Positions 13,166-25,618 are shown, counted from the stretch's first letter. The stretch is DNA of 64,000 nucleotides from Monoplex corrugatus (GCA_030674185.1 CM060308.1:29947504-30011503), one strand, 5' to 3'. Notes: generated by a model from the letters alone, not told the origin. Made by a program: numbers and translations.

Positions 13166-14228
13166 AGAGGAAGAAGAAAAGATAGTGACCAGGGAGAAGC
13201 GAGGTAAAACGAAAACGTTTTTTTGGGGGAAAAAAATCAAAATTGTCTCCAAATGAAGGTAGTTTACCATCAAAGTCCGTGTTAATGAAGATGCACTGAC
13301 GAGTCTGTAGCGTTGGTTGCTCGTTTAGTTGCTGAATTCAATTCAATATTTCTGTTTCATGAGAGCGGCGTAATTTCAAAGTCGGCTGGTTTAAACATAT
13401 TCTGTTTGTAAATCTGCACATTGCCATGTTTTCAACATTACATAAAGGACTGACCACACAAGAATTAGTTACAGTAGCCTACATCCTGTGACAAACAATT
13501 ACATTACATTACATTACACCAAACACGTTACAAAGCGACCGTAAAGTGAGGTCGTATGGCTTGACTCTCTTGTTTACTTTGGCTTGTCGCGGGCAAAAAG
13601 GACGAGCTCCTTCCCTTTTGGCTTTAAAGAGGAAAATTGGGTGAGTTGGGGTGGTGGGGGTGGGGAGGGGAGTAATTCAGAAAGAAGAGGAGAGGCGACT
13701 GGTGAAAGAAAGAAAGAAAGGGAGAGAGAGGAGGAGGAGGTTGGGGTGGGGGAATAGCACAAAACTCGGAAGAGAGAAAAAAAAGAAAGCACCTTTTGGG
13801 GCCAAAATGACATGAAGTGAATATGTTCTTTCTTGGCCTGTGTGATTTGGTCGTGTGTTGATGGAGTGGCACCCATTTGGCTGTGTAGAGGTTGTGCTTC
13901 ATTTTATTGACTGGCCTCTCCACAGCTGCTGGCTTCATAGACTGATGGCCTCAGAATCGGAGAGTAATTATTTACATAAGCACCTGCGCTGCTTCTAATT
14001 ACAGCCAAAAAAGCGGCGGACAAGGAAGCGAGGTTCGAAAATAAGAACGCAACCGCAGACACAGAAGCAAAAAAAACAACAACAAACAAACAACAAAAAA
14101 CAAATATGCAGGTTAAAACGAGTAATCACATATCCAGACACAGAACTAATTCAGTAGCAACAATAACAGTAGCACTCATTCTGCATGTATATGATTGATA
14201 CGTGGACTCGGTACCAGTTATTTATTTA
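13166..14228. other. No gene seen
   Basis: Unique sequence with a short ATTAC tandem (about 13499-13516) and a G/A-rich patch (13640-13790). The ORFs here are low in complexity and unsupported. Confidence 0.5.
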
Positions 14229-14229
14229 C

Positions 14230-14230
14230 A

Positions 14231-14302
<72 letters not shown>

Positions 14303-14360
14303 ACACACACTAACACTAACACTAACATTAACATTAACACTAAGACACTAACACACAAAT
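14230..14360. repeat. (CA)n followed by a CTAACA hexamer array
   Basis: (CA)n at about 14231-14308 is followed by ACTAAC/ATTAAC hexamers to about 14355. On the minus strand the hexamer is GTTAGT, close to but not identical with the TTAGGG telomere unit. Confidence 0.85.
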
Positions 14361-14438
14361 ATACAAACGCACATTGTGCGAACAATCAATTAATCCTCAG
14401 TGTGTATCTATGTATACTCAAGTGACAAGAGCTCTCCA

Positions 14439-14439
14439 G

Positions 14440-14493
<54 letters not shown>

Positions 14494-14509
14494 CACACAC
14501 ACACACACA

Positions 14510-14566
<57 letters not shown>
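14439..14566. repeat. (CA)n microsatellite
   Basis: Perfect CA with two one-base phase breaks (ACAACAC and ACACCAC). Confidence 0.95.
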
Positions 14567-14567
<1 letters not shown>

Positions 14568-15094
14568 CTCAAAGTTTAATTGATTCTTTATCTTCGAATG
14601 GGCCATGAAGGATAACTGCTAATACTTTTTTTTCTAAACTGTTTCTCTTTTCCAAATTCAGTTGTGAAATTTTCATAGAACATGCATTTATAACACACAC
14701 ACACATGTATATTCTTTTACCATCAAGTGTCCCTCCAAGTTGTATTATTTTACTACTTGTCAAGTCAGAATAGACAGCAATCTTCAAAAGATCACAAATC
14801 AATTGTGATTCACATAGAACACAATTCACCTTTGTAAACAATAACAATCATCCCAGAGACAAACAGTGTCATAGCACCTTAAAAAAGAATGATATAGATT
14901 ACAATCAAAACTCGTACAAAATTCTGTGCAGTACAGTTACTCATTCAATCCATGAATTGCTAGTTATAGTGCTGGTTCGTATTCATAGATTTCTTCCGAT
15001 TTCATTCTCAAAATGGTCCCTCTCTTTGCTTCTGTTTTCCCTTTTTCTTACACCTCATCCCCCTAAAAAAAAAAAAAGGAGAACTTACAACACA

Positions 15095-15096
<2 letters not shown>

Positions 15097-15179
<83 letters not shown>

Positions 15180-15215
15180 AATGTGAGTGTGAGTGTATGT
15201 GTGTGGGGGGGAGGG
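15097..15215. repeat. (GT)n microsatellite
   Basis: Perfect GT to about 15172, then GAGT/ATGT variants and a G-rich patch. Confidence 0.95.
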
Positions 15216-16722
15216 AGGGAGGCCATGTATGTGTGTGTATGAACACATGTGCATGCATGCTGGTAATAATGTTATGTATGTGACTATATTGTTTAATGAA
15301 TGGCTCTTGCACTGAACTTCCCGTCAAAGTTCAACGATATCAAATGACATTTCCCCTTGCACTTCATCTATGAGCCAGGTGCATGCTTATATCATTGCTT
15401 GTAATCTTTTAACCTTTTCTTTTAAAAAACTCAATTTTTTTCATATAACAGATTGTGATGTACTTCATGTACTCATTATCATATTACTATTATTATTATC
15501 ATTACTATCATTGTTGTTGTTACTATATTGCTGCTGCTGCTGGTACTACTGTGTAGTTGTTGTGGCTGTGTACATGTGTTTGTATACATGTACATGTGTG
15601 ATACTGTGTCGAATGATGAGAACTGAAGTCATTAGTATAGCCTAACATGTGAATAACCTGAATAATAACAGACTGACAAGAATAAATAAATAATATGAAT
15701 AATAACTGACTGACAAAAATAAATAACTACTAATTCTATGAAATATATGTAGTTACTCTTGTTACTGTTGTTGAGTAAACAAACATCCTTAATCAAATCT
15801 GGCACAATAGAACTTGTGATTAATTTCAATTTCCTTGTCTCTTATTTTAACTTTTTAAAACTATTCTTTAAAAAAAAAAAAAGGAAAAGAATGGCAGGGG
15901 GTTTTTTACTATTTCATGTTGTGTGTAATTATTTCATGTTGACCTTTTACATAAGCCCAGATGTGACTCCATGCAGTTGTCTGGGCTTTAAACAACTAAA
16001 ACAGACCTTTATGCCATCACCACCATCCTCCTTTTTTTCCCTCCATTCTTCTTTAACAACCTTTCCACTTTGTTTTCCCAATGATAACAAAAGATAAAAA
16101 AATGTCTTGTTTATTGTTGGATGTTTCTTACTTATTTTCATCAATGTTAAGCATACTAAAGAATTCTCATTGCCTGTTTAGGCAATTTCACAAGTCTAAA
16201 TATCAACTAAATCAAATCTGTTTCCAAGTCATCAGACAAAGGACGCAAAATATACTTGTCTGCCTGTCTTCTAATCACTCCTTTGTACTAGTGGGTACAG
16301 GTTCTTGGGAAATATGGAGACAGTGCTTCGACTTTGTTCATTTTTCTTTTTATTTCTTCTTTCTGTACATCTATTTTCTTGCATCCTAAGCAGACGGATG
16401 AATTCGCTAAGACCTGCATAATGCCCATGGCCCATACCAGTCAGGCATTTTAGCATGGAAAGGTGCAGTAAAAGTGTCGGTGCTTACATTGCATCCTGTG
16501 TCCGCAGGCCATGCAAGTTTCAGCTGTGCATCTAAAGGCTGAATAACAAACAGTAGTTTCGACTCAGCTGAACAGCCGTTTCCATGTATGTGTGTCTTTC
16601 CAACAGACATCACAATGTAAAATAGACAAATAATAACACACACAGGCCTATGTTGTTTCTTTGGTTTGTTTGATTTTTGTTTTTTTCCCCCAATGTTTAG
16701 CCTTCAGTTAGGATTGGCTGTA
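15216..16722. other. No recognisable gene
   Basis: A/T-rich unique sequence with ATT/ATC simple repeats at about 15475-15520. A minus-strand open frame at about 16407-16643 has ordinary amino-acid composition, but I found neither a domain nor convincing splice sites. Confidence 0.5.
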
Positions 16723-16735
16723 TAGTCTCTCTCTC

Positions 16736-16794
<59 letters not shown>

Positions 16795-16880
16795 GTCCGT
16801 CTGCCTGTCTCTCTGTCTGTCTGTCTGTCTGTCTCTCTATCTATCTGTCTGTCTCTGTCTCTCTCTCTCTGCTCTCTCTT
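16723..16880. repeat. (CT)n and CTGT tract
   Basis: CT repeat with CTGTCTGT and CTATCTAT variants. Confidence 0.95.
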
Positions 16881-18294
16881 TTTCTCTTCCTTACATACAC
16901 AGTCAATGAAGTAACAAGAATTTAATTTTATAAAGCCATCGGGGAAAAAAAAAAAAAAAAGGAGTAATAAAAACTGTCTGTTAACACCTGAAAGTACATT
17001 CTGATATAATTTACAAAACATAGGTCCCTTCCTCTCCTGCATACATCAAGATCCTGCACGTGCATAACTATGGTTTTGCGTTGCCTTAAGGAATTTCCAG
17101 GTCATTACACTGGCAGATTTGGGCAAAGCACTTACAGAAGCGTTTGAGTGAGAGGAATCCCTCTTAAGCAAACGCTTGAAATTATTCGTTTCACAATGTA
17201 AGGTTTCATTACAGATTCTGTACATGAATAAAACGACGCTGAATTTTACGACACATTCGGCTCCAGCCGCTGTGAAATCATTTATGTGCTGACCTGTGAT
17301 CTTGAAACTCGTCGGAGAGTAAAACTGCTGAGGTCTAGTGAAAACTATAGAGGTGGTGGTGTCTGTATTGAAACTCAAGCTAGTTGGAAACATTTGGCCC
17401 ACAAGTGCTCTATTGTTGGTGTGAATGTAAGGAAATGAATATTATTAGCTTATTTCTTTTTTAAATGCATACTTTTTCTGTGTTATGCTTTTATGTTAGC
17501 CTGCGCACTTCAGGATTTTTTAAAATATAATATTAGGCCTATTGAAATATTCAAATGAGTTCAGTTTTCTTTGTTTGCCTCTTTGTTTGTTTGCTCTCAA
17601 AATATAAATAGGCAAAGCAATAAATTCAGCCAAATTCTCCCATTGCAAGTTAAGTCATTAAATGAACTCATACTATCAACTACAATGCATTTCCTGCCTT
17701 AGTTAGCAAATCTCAATTTCATAAACACATGCATCTGCATGCATGGACATGCATGCACACAAACACAAACATACATGACTAAATTAAGACTGACTGACAA
17801 AGATGATCAGACAGACAGTAGATGAACACTCAAATGATTAAACTTTATTTTCCTGAGGCAAGAGCTACAGATTCAAAATAAATTCTTCTGGGAGGGTAGA
17901 AAATATCCATCATCTTTAACCTAGCTATCACTGGGGCTACACATTAGAGACAGAGAGACAGAGAAAGACAGCATGAGACAGAAAAAGAAAGACAGTAAGA
18001 GATCTATATCAACATCAGTGCAAGTAACCAGCTTAGCTGTGAAAACCAAAGGATGGACTGATTTTGTGCAGTCTACTACCAATGTATATAAGCCTATATC
18101 CCGAACGTCTTGCATATATACCCATCTAAATATACAATATATTAATTACTTAATTTGTAGTTACTTAGATTTACTTAGACCGTTTGTTGAACTTTCGTCA
18201 CAAATGACAACTGTATTATCTATTTTATTTTACTTTTTTTTATTTTTTTTTATTGGTTGATTTTTCTTTGACTACAATAAGTACTGATGGGCAA
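16881..18294. other. No recognisable gene; one unassigned open frame
   Basis: A minus-strand frame at 17046-17402 is open for 118 codons with balanced composition (it contains FKITGQHINDFTAAGAE). I recognise no domain, and its possible acceptor sites do not join in phase with other exons I considered. The rest is A/T-rich unique sequence. Confidence 0.4.
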
Positions 18295-18295
18295 T

Positions 18296-18640
18296 GTAGT
18301 CGAATGGGCAAGATGTAAGACTTCCAATCAAAAGATCAGGGGTTCATTCCTGCTTGGGTATCTCCTATCTAGAGCATAAAGAGTGGAGATTCTCGTGATC
18401 TCCCAGGTCAACATTTGTGGAGACCTGTTAGTGCCTGTGGCCCTTTCTTGTGTAAGCACAAGCAGAAAACATCAACTACCCACATTAATGATCATACATA
18501 AGGAAAAAATCCTATAAGCATACCAGTGTCTGGTGGCTTACAAAAAAACATGACAACACCTACAGTATGCACACTGTGCAGCAACATATGCCTGCACAGT
18601 GTGGGTAAAAGCAACACACATGTATGCATTCAAGAAAAAT
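18296..18640 (+). mobile_element. SINE family 1 (tRNA-headed)
   Basis: The tRNA-like head has a box-B-like GGTTCATTCC at 18341-18350. The family body follows: 'gatctcccaggtcaac', 'agtgcctg', 'gtctggtggctta', 'catgacaacac', 'actgtgcagcaac' and 'tgcacagtgtg'. It shares these blocks in order with the copies at 22.5, 38.0 and 56.0 kb. Confidence 0.8.
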
Positions 18641-20112
18641 CAGATCATTAAAAAAAATTGGGGGAAAAATAAAAAACAGAAAAAAATGTACTTTATTAAT
18701 TGAAATCTAATAAATGAAAAAAAATCAAACTAGACAGACAATCAAACAAACAACAAAACAAAACAAAACCAGTGCCTTTACTCAGAAATTTACATCCAGA
18801 CTTTGTGTCTCTCACAAAGTAATGTTGTGTGAGAAAGAAAGTAATAGAAAGGAGGACTGACAGACAAGAAAACAAAAACAAAACAAAAAACAAAAACAGA
18901 AAAAAAAACCCAGACAATACAAACAAAGCCCAACCTTGAGAAGTGAAAAAGATACTGAGAAGTCCTCAATATCTGACTGCAACTGTAAGCTGTCAAACTG
19001 AAAAAGAGGACAGATTTTGAAGTCCATTTCTAATTATACTTAATTACAGATACTGCATTATGTGCATATTTTTGTTTCTTCTTATTGTTATCATTACATA
19101 CATTATATTTTGCAATTTTCTTTGTTTAAAACTCTGAGATAACGGTTCTGATTCATAACCTTTTTTACTCTTCTTCTTTTTTTCTGTCTCTGCTCATACT
19201 TTTCTTTTTTTTTTTCAAGCTCCTTCTCATCTGTCCTTTCTTTTTCTACTGTCTTCCTTTTTTCATTTTATACTAATAATATGATAGTTCTACTATTCAA
19301 ATACAATTACTTCTCAAGATCAACAATAGCCCTATCATATGCAGTTGTTTAAATGTCTGATAATTCATCTTTATTTATTATTAAGGGGGAGGGGAGGGGG
19401 CAAAACTTTGTTGTTTTTATTGTTGTTGTTTTTTAGCACACAAACATGTAAACAAGGAGATATTCCATTACAATAAAATAAAGATTATTATAAAAACATA
19501 ATTATTTCAATAGTCAAGTATCAACAATAATGATATATCTTACTTATCTGCTGAATCTGTGATCATTGTCATTGCTCTAGTTTGTTTGTTTGCATGCTTT
19601 TTTTTTTTTTTAACCTAATGACAACTGACACTGTAATAACTTAAAGTTTCTCTCTCCAAAATTCAAATTAGATATGAATTTGTCCTTAAGTGGTTTAAAT
19701 TGGGTTGTTTTTTTATGTACAACAATAATTATTTACCTAATGACCCACTTATCTCATAGTCATGAACGATTGTTTATATACAAAACAGCAATGTGCGTAT
19801 TTTATATGATTACAGAGCCTATACGCCTGTACAATCACTTGACATCTTTCATGTTTTATTGCACGCTGTTTAAGAATGTTTTTTCATCTGTGATTATCAA
19901 TCACGATTATCAATCAAGGCAGATTATTAATCAAGGCATTCCAAACCTATGAACTATTTCATACTGACAGTTTGTCATTGCTGATTTATGAAATGCAACC
20001 TCATAAAAAGAAAACAGAAACAACAAAACATCATTGCAAAGTCTTCTTTGTTTCTGCACCATGTTCTAAGCCTGATTAGTTTGCTCAACTGAACACTTTT
20101 GTGGACTGACAT
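18641..20112. other. No gene seen; A/T-rich
   Basis: A/T-rich unique sequence with poly-A/poly-T stretches. No exon-like signal recognised. Confidence 0.5.
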
Positions 20113-20178
20113 TTGAACTTAGTCACTGACATGCAACACGGGGATATGAATGTCCGACCCACACGCAAAAACAGGTGT

Positions 20179-20286
20179 ACACACGCCACAAAAACACAAG
20201 CTCACACAAAGACCAACAGATACAAACACGGTACACACGCCACAAAAACACAAGCTCACACAAAGACCAACAGATACAAACACGAG
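20179..20286. repeat. 54-bp tandem duplication
   Basis: The unit starting acacacgccacaaaaacaca occurs twice in a row, virtually identical. On the minus strand it gives an 18-residue repeat in an otherwise open frame. Confidence 0.9.
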
Positions 20287-20358
20287 ATAACGACCACATC
20301 AAGACACGCAGTACTTGGCCTAGGACAAATCTTCTGTAGAATACACACGCATTGATTG

Positions 20359-20765
20359 TTCTCACCAGGTCAACCTCCTCGACCTCTTCACAACCGACAC
20401 AAGCGAAGGCACACTGTAAGTTCTTCACGATTCCACTGCAGACACACAGCTGGGTTAGTTTTCTGAATTCTTCAGTTTCAGTAGGAATCCACATGAAGAC
20501 CAAACCACACCTTCAAAATTCTCTAGAACTTGGGAAAGCCTGCTGTCTGAGACTTTGTTGTCTAATAATGCCGATCAACCGTGGTTAACAAAATAAAGTT
20601 GTTATACCTGAAAAAGTTTTGATTCAGAATTGCAGAAGACTCAAGGCTTGGGTGATAACAAAGCTCCGTGAATGAAAACAGCACGGGGACATCGGAACGA
20701 ACAGATTCTTGAACTTCTTCATTCGACCAAAAAGATCGTCTGCTTTAACACGGGCTACCATGCTT
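20359..20765 (-). CDS. Possible two-exon gene of unknown function
   Basis: A weak candidate. An open frame runs on the minus strand from about 20735 to a donor (TTTTTCAG/GTATAA) near 20607. It includes NEEVQESVRSDVPVLFSF and ELCYHPSLESSA. It can join in phase to a second exon starting after TTTTGAAG near 20533, which reads CGLVFMWIPTETEEFRKL and then GCEEVEEVDL before a GTGAGA donor near 20358. No start codon was seen in this frame. An ATG at 20761 opens a different, shorter frame. Upstream sequence (20.76-21.0 kb) is richer in CpG than its surroundings, as at a promoter. I recognise no family. Random open frames remain a real alternative. Confidence 0.25.
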
Positions 20766-21010
20766 GCACAGAAGCAAAACCCGTCTCTTGCCGCTGCTGG
20801 CCAAGCTCGGCACAACACAACACACACGTGTAGAACACACTGCTGTTTCTCTTCACCTTGTTGCCGTTGTTGAATCGCGCCGCCGTCTCACAATGCACAA
20901 CACAGTGGGGCTTGTCTGTCGTGTAGCCGGGCCTTGCAACCCAGTAAATTGCCTCGCGAGTGTAGCACGGGCCGCCGACCAGACTGGCGATGCGGGCAGG
21001 TGAAGTGAAG
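20760..21010 (-). promoter_or_regulatory. CpG-enriched stretch, possible promoter
   Basis: CpG dinucleotides (cgcgccgccg, cctcgcgag, gggccgccgacc) cluster here more densely than in the flanking A/T-rich DNA. It lies just upstream of the candidate minus-strand exons. No TATA box or initiator was identified. This is inference only. Confidence 0.25.
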
Positions 21011-21091
21011 TTTGCTGCTGTGTCGGACTAGCGCTTCTCTTTCCAGTCTAAAAACGAACCCGTTTCAGTCACCTCATTATGAACGTCCTTT

Positions 21092-21194
<103 letters not shown>

Positions 21195-21245
21195 GTGATT
21201 GATAGTATTTTAGTATTTGCGTATTTATAATTTGTTTGATATTGT

Positions 21246-21433
21246 ATGTGTCATGGTTCACTTGTTTTCATCTTAACCTTTGAATTGATCTATCACACAC
21301 CTTTCATGTTCTTTAATGCTTCCTTTACTTTCTCCTTCTGCTATACCCATTTGTATGATACAGTTTACATATATATATATATAATATACACACACACATA
21401 TATATATATACATGTATGTCCATATGTCCCTCC

Positions 21434-21486
<53 letters not shown>
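21246..21486 (-). repeat. Dispersed microsatellite-bearing repeat, copy 1
   Basis: The sequence around 'cttttcatcttaacctttgaattgat' to 'ccatttgtatgatacagttt' matches, in reverse complement, 46260-46400 ('gtaaacagtatcatataaattggtatagcag' to 'tgatgaaaacaag'). Both carry ATGT/CA and CT(GA) tracts on the same side. They are two copies of one dispersed element. Confidence 0.6.
21368..21486. repeat. (AT)n/(CA)n then (CT)n
   Basis: ATATAT and ACACAC patches at about 21369-21412, then a perfect CT run at about 21439-21485. This arrangement, with flanking 'tttgataca(g/c)' sequence, resembles in reverse the region at 46.1-46.4 kb. Confidence 0.85.
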
Positions 21487-21488
<2 letters not shown>

Positions 21489-22537
21489 CTTTGGAATGCT
21501 GAGCTGTCGTATAGTAAGTAATAGTTGTCTCATAGGGGAGTGAGGCTATAATACGATTACTTCAACTTTCTATGGGCCTAGCGCCTGCATTATGAGGGCA
21601 ATGTATATCTCCTCTCCCTAAATGCTCTACATTTCCCAGTCATAACTAGCTCACTGGACCTGAGACTGCACACACATCTTTGTGTATGTTTTTTTTCTTT
21701 TTGTTGTTGTTTGTTCGTTTGTTTGTTTGTTTGTGTGTTTGTTTCTTTGTTTCTTTGTTTCTTTCTTTCTTTTTGATTTGGGGTTGTTGTTGGTTGGGAT
21801 TTTTTTGTTGTTTGCGTTTTTTTTGTTTTTTTTTTTTTAGTCAGACTTGAACCCATGCAGCCAAACTGGAATTAACGAAAGCATGAGCTCTACCCCTACA
21901 TCAACCAGTCCTCTGTCTCAATTGTTATAACCATAATTCAAGACCTGACAGCCAGGGGTTCTGTCAAAGCCTGCAATATAATCACTAGCTTTTTAGTGGT
22001 CCATTTTAGCGCTCCAGTAATTCTGGGTGAGGATTTTTTATAGCAAAGATTTGAAAGAGGTTAGGAGTTCATCTAAGACTGCTAAATATTGGACATCAGA
22101 GAAGCCTATAGTTTCGACGGATGTCTGATCAATACATATGCAATTAACATTATTTTTCAACACCAGAGGGAATTATTTTCTAGCAGAACAGACCTCCCCC
22201 CCCCCCCCCAAAAAAAAAAAATAGCTGAATTACAAATATTCTGGATGCCTGCATATAAGATAGACTACCAGACAGATAATGACGACAATTCCACGATGAC
22301 GACGATTGTGACGACGCTGGTAAAAATGTCTTCTTCTTTCTTCTGTCCTCATCTTCATCAATCAGTCATCAACATCGTCCTTGTTGTTGTTCGTTGTCGT
22401 CGTCATTGTTGCTGTTTTATCATCATCATCATCGTCATCGTCGTCCTCGTCGTCGTCGACATCATCATCATCATCATTGTGGTTTTCTTGCAAGCTTTCG
22501 TGGTTAATAAACAAACACAAGCACTATTGAGAAGTGG
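21487..22537. other. No gene seen
   Basis: Unique sequence with GTTT repeats (about 21706-21770), a C-run next to an A-run at 22196-22221 and ATC/GTC trinucleotide patches (22380-22480). Confidence 0.5.
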
Positions 22538-22895
22538 GCGCGGAAGTCAAGTGGGTAAGATATCAAACTTCCAGTCAGAAGGTCTGAGGTTCGATCCTGC
22601 CCTGGTACTTCCTGCTTGGTAGATAAAGGGTCAAGATTTTTCCGATCTCCCAGATCAACACGTACGCAAACCTTTTAGTGCTAAACCCTCTTCTGATTCG
22701 AAGGCATGAAGTCAAGTAGGCCAATGCATGTTAAATATTCTGTAAGTCATATCAGTGCCCAATGGCTTATTGGAAACGTGAAAACGCTCATCATGCACGC
22801 CCATGTGATCAGTGACGGAACATGCAGACTGTGCAGCAGCATTCCGCCTGCACAGTGTGAACGAAACAAAATGCATATACACGTCCCAGAAACAT
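22538..22895 (+). mobile_element. SINE family 1, well-preserved copy
   Basis: The tRNA-like head has a perfect box B (GGTTCGATCC, 22588-22597) and an upstream box-A-like segment (agtgggtaagat). The body carries 'gatctcccagatcaacacg', 'ttagtgctaaaccc', 'agactgtgcagcagcat' and 'tgcacagtgtgaacg'. Best copy of the family in the window. Confidence 0.85.
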
Positions 22896-23374
22896 CGGTA
22901 ACAACAGCAGCAACAACACTATTAGGGAGTAAGCAAGTTCGGTCATTGCTTCATGTCAGTATTGCATTCTCTCAGCAACTGGGTGTCTGCCTCTTTGCAA
23001 TTTGGTTTCATCTAAGCAGTCTGCTTGTTAAAATAAATAAATAAATAAATAAATAAACAAATAAACTAATTCGGTTGAAAGGAAAGTCTGTTTTGTAATA
23101 GAATTATCATAATAAAACAGCTTATTTTTCTTTCACTTCATTTCACGTCACATCCGGATGGCCCTGGAGAAAAGAAAACCTAGAAAGAAAAAGAAAATTA
23201 AGGATATGTCAATTGCTCAGTGGGCGTTTTAGGTACTATACACAAGTTTTTATATATGTTTTTGAATAATAATTAGTTACGTTTATGTTCATGTTTGTGA
23301 TTTTAATTTCCCTGGTTATCAATTGTGCGGAATGACCAATGCCAGGGGCATATCCTTGATGGTTTGTATGAATG

Positions 23375-23650
23375 CAATGATACACTAAATACAGAGCTAA
23401 AAATGCAATTACTATATATACCCAATATCAATCCTAATAGAAAAAGTATGTAAGGCTTTATGGAAAACAAAGTGTGAATGAACCAGCAAGACAGAAAGCG
23501 AGAAAGAAAGAGATGACAGAGAAGAAAAAGCAAGGTAGAAACGAACAGATTTACAGAACAGAGAAAATGTTTAGGACATAATTTTCAAACGGTGGGAATA
23601 CTGCTTATACTGAAAAAGCCCCCAGCACCTCTACGGGGGAGAGGGGGGGG
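23375..23650 (+). mobile_element. Dispersed repeat R1, 3' part
   Basis: Shares ordered blocks with the longer copies at 43.0-43.5 and 62.2-62.7 kb: 'aaaaatgcaatta', 'atcaatcctaatagaaaaagta', 'aatgaaccagcaagacag', 'agagatgacagag', then 'ggtgggaatactgcttatactgaaa'. No coding capacity seen. Confidence 0.75.
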
Positions 23651-24026
23651 GGGTTGGAGAAGGTAAAACACCAAGGAAAAGGAGTAAGAAACCGCTCTCA
23701 AAAAGCTCATCTGACAGTGGTATGTTTTCTTCGGCTTCATTCCCTCATAACAGCGGAGTGAGGAGCCTCAATGACATAGTATGACCCGCCCCTCAAGGAG
23801 GTAATGGAGACTGGCAACCTGTGCATGCGTTCAGTCCACTAGTCTGAACTCGGGAGGCGGCGAGTTGAGGCGGAAAGGGAGATAAGCGCGTTTCGACACA
23901 CGGCTTCTGAGGCAACGACTTGATCATTCCGCTTGGCTGGCCCAGGCTAAAAATCCCAGTGTACACAAGCCACCTCAGATTTTACAGTTCGATACAAGGC
24001 GGTAAAAAACAAACAAACAAAACACA

Positions 24027-24035
24027 CCACACACC

Positions 24036-24119
<84 letters not shown>
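24027..24119. repeat. (CA)n microsatellite
   Basis: CA repeat with one CACCAC phase break. Confidence 0.95.
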
Positions 24120-24122
<3 letters not shown>

Positions 24123-24174
24123 ATCTTTTAGATAGAGATGAATTTGAATGTATCTAGTTCGAAATAATTCATAT

Positions 24175-24336
24175 AATGATAATGATGATGATAATAATAA
24201 CAACAATAATCATAGTAATGACGATGATGATGATAGTGGTGGTGGTGGTGGTAGTGGTGGCGGTGGTGGTAGTGATGATGCTGATAACGATTACACTAAT
24301 GATAATAGCAATGATAAAACAAATACTAATAATTAA
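24175..24336. repeat. (GAT)n/(GGT)n trinucleotide array
   Basis: AATGAT, GATGAT and GGTGGT units in a pattern like the larger array at 30.04-30.71 kb. Confidence 0.85.
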
Positions 24337-24719
24337 TTATCTGAGATCAACAATCTCCGTGATTAATCTCCCTCTTCTGGATTAATAAAAACAAAGCATC
24401 ACAAATCTAAGGGGTGTAATCTTGTATGTAATTGTAGAATGACGAAAGGACAAGAATTATTTCCCTTAACATTCAGTTACCTCTCCTCATCTCTTTGACC
24501 ATTATCACCTACAAGTGTATACCCATTCAAACAAGTACATATCCATTTGTGCACAACTTTCTGTGTGTTTTTGCATAGCTACGTATTCCTGTCAACATAT
24601 GTTTAGGTCTCTTTCTATTCCTGTCTCTGAATCTATGTCTCATCTTTGACTCTGTATGTCCCTTACCCCTGAATCTATATTCCTCATCTCCTGCATCTGT
24701 GTGTACTAACTGACAGACA

Positions 24720-25557
24720 TTGTTCCCATCTCTAATTCTTTGTGTCTCCATCCTCGACTCTCTTTGTTTCCCATCTATGTCTCTATGTGTCCCTATCTCT
24801 GACTACGTGTCTCCTATCTCTGACTTTGTATCCTTGTCTGAGACAATGTGTCTCCATCTCAGATTCTTTGTGTCCCCATCCTTGATTTTATGTGTGTCCT
24901 AACCCTGATTCTACGTGTCTCTATCTCTGAATCTATGTGTCCCCTATTTGTGATTCTGTCTCTGAGTCTAAGCGTCCCCCATGTCTGATTCTTCGTGTCT
25001 CCAATCTGACTTTATGTGTTCCCATCTCTGAGAAATTGTGCCCCCCATCTCTGACTCTGTTTCTCGCCTCTGACTCAATGCGTCCCTATCTCTGATTCTG
25101 TTTGTCCTATCTCTGACTGTGTTCCCTATCTCTGACACTGTGCGTTCCCATCTCAGACTGTCCCCCATCTCTGTACATCCCCATCGCTGACTGTGTCCCC
25201 CAATCTCTGACACTGTGCGTTCCCATCTCAGACTGTCCCCCATCTCTGTATATCCCCATCTCTGACTCTGTATGTGCCCCATCTCTGACACTGTGCGTTC
25301 CCATATCAGACTGTCCCCTATCTCTGTATATCCCCATCTCTGACTCTGTATGTCCCCCCCCCCCTCATCTCTGACAGTGTGCGTTCCCATCTCAGACTGT
25401 CCCCCATCTCTGTATAACCCCATCTCTGACTCTGTATGTCCCCCCCCCCCCATCTCTGACACTGTGCGCTCCCATCTCAGACTGTCCCCCACCTCTGTAT
25501 ATCCCCATCTCTGACTCTGTATGTCCCCCCCCCCCTCATCTCTGACACTGTGCGCTC

Positions 25558-25560
<3 letters not shown>
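24720..25560. repeat. Minisatellite built on 'catctctgac' units
   Basis: From 25085 the unit 'catctctgacactgtgcgtt' plus 'cccatctcagactgtccccc' recurs about every 75-90 bp, six times (near 25130, 25206, 25287, 25370, 25458 and 25541), with C-runs of variable length. From 24720 to 25080 a more diverged series of about 23-30 bp units (ccatctctgattct-like) leads into it. The 174-codon minus-strand frame here is only this repeat translated. Confidence 0.9.
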
Positions 25561-25613
<53 letters not shown>

Positions 25614-25618
25614 TTTTA
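25561..25618. repeat. (CTGT)n, (CT)n and poly-T
   Basis: CTGT units followed by about 18 CT units and a T run. Confidence 0.9.

Noticed and set aside
16407..16643. Minus-strand frame with several Cys residues, ending WYGPWALCRS
   Set aside because: Too short, no supported splice sites, no family recognised.
17046..17402. 118-codon minus-strand frame of balanced composition
   Set aside because: No in-frame ATG at its start, no recognised domain, and its acceptors do not fit in phase with the candidate exons at 20.4-20.7 kb apart from one weak site. Kept only as a note.
22588..22597. Possible tRNA gene
   Set aside because: A box B and a box-A-like segment are present but no cloverleaf closes, and the tRNA-like part continues into a repeated SINE body.
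24968..25492. 174-codon minus-strand frame with a repetitive Glu/Met/Gly pattern
   Set aside because: It is the catctctgac minisatellite; the pattern follows the repeat unit and there are no splice signals or flanking coding sequence.
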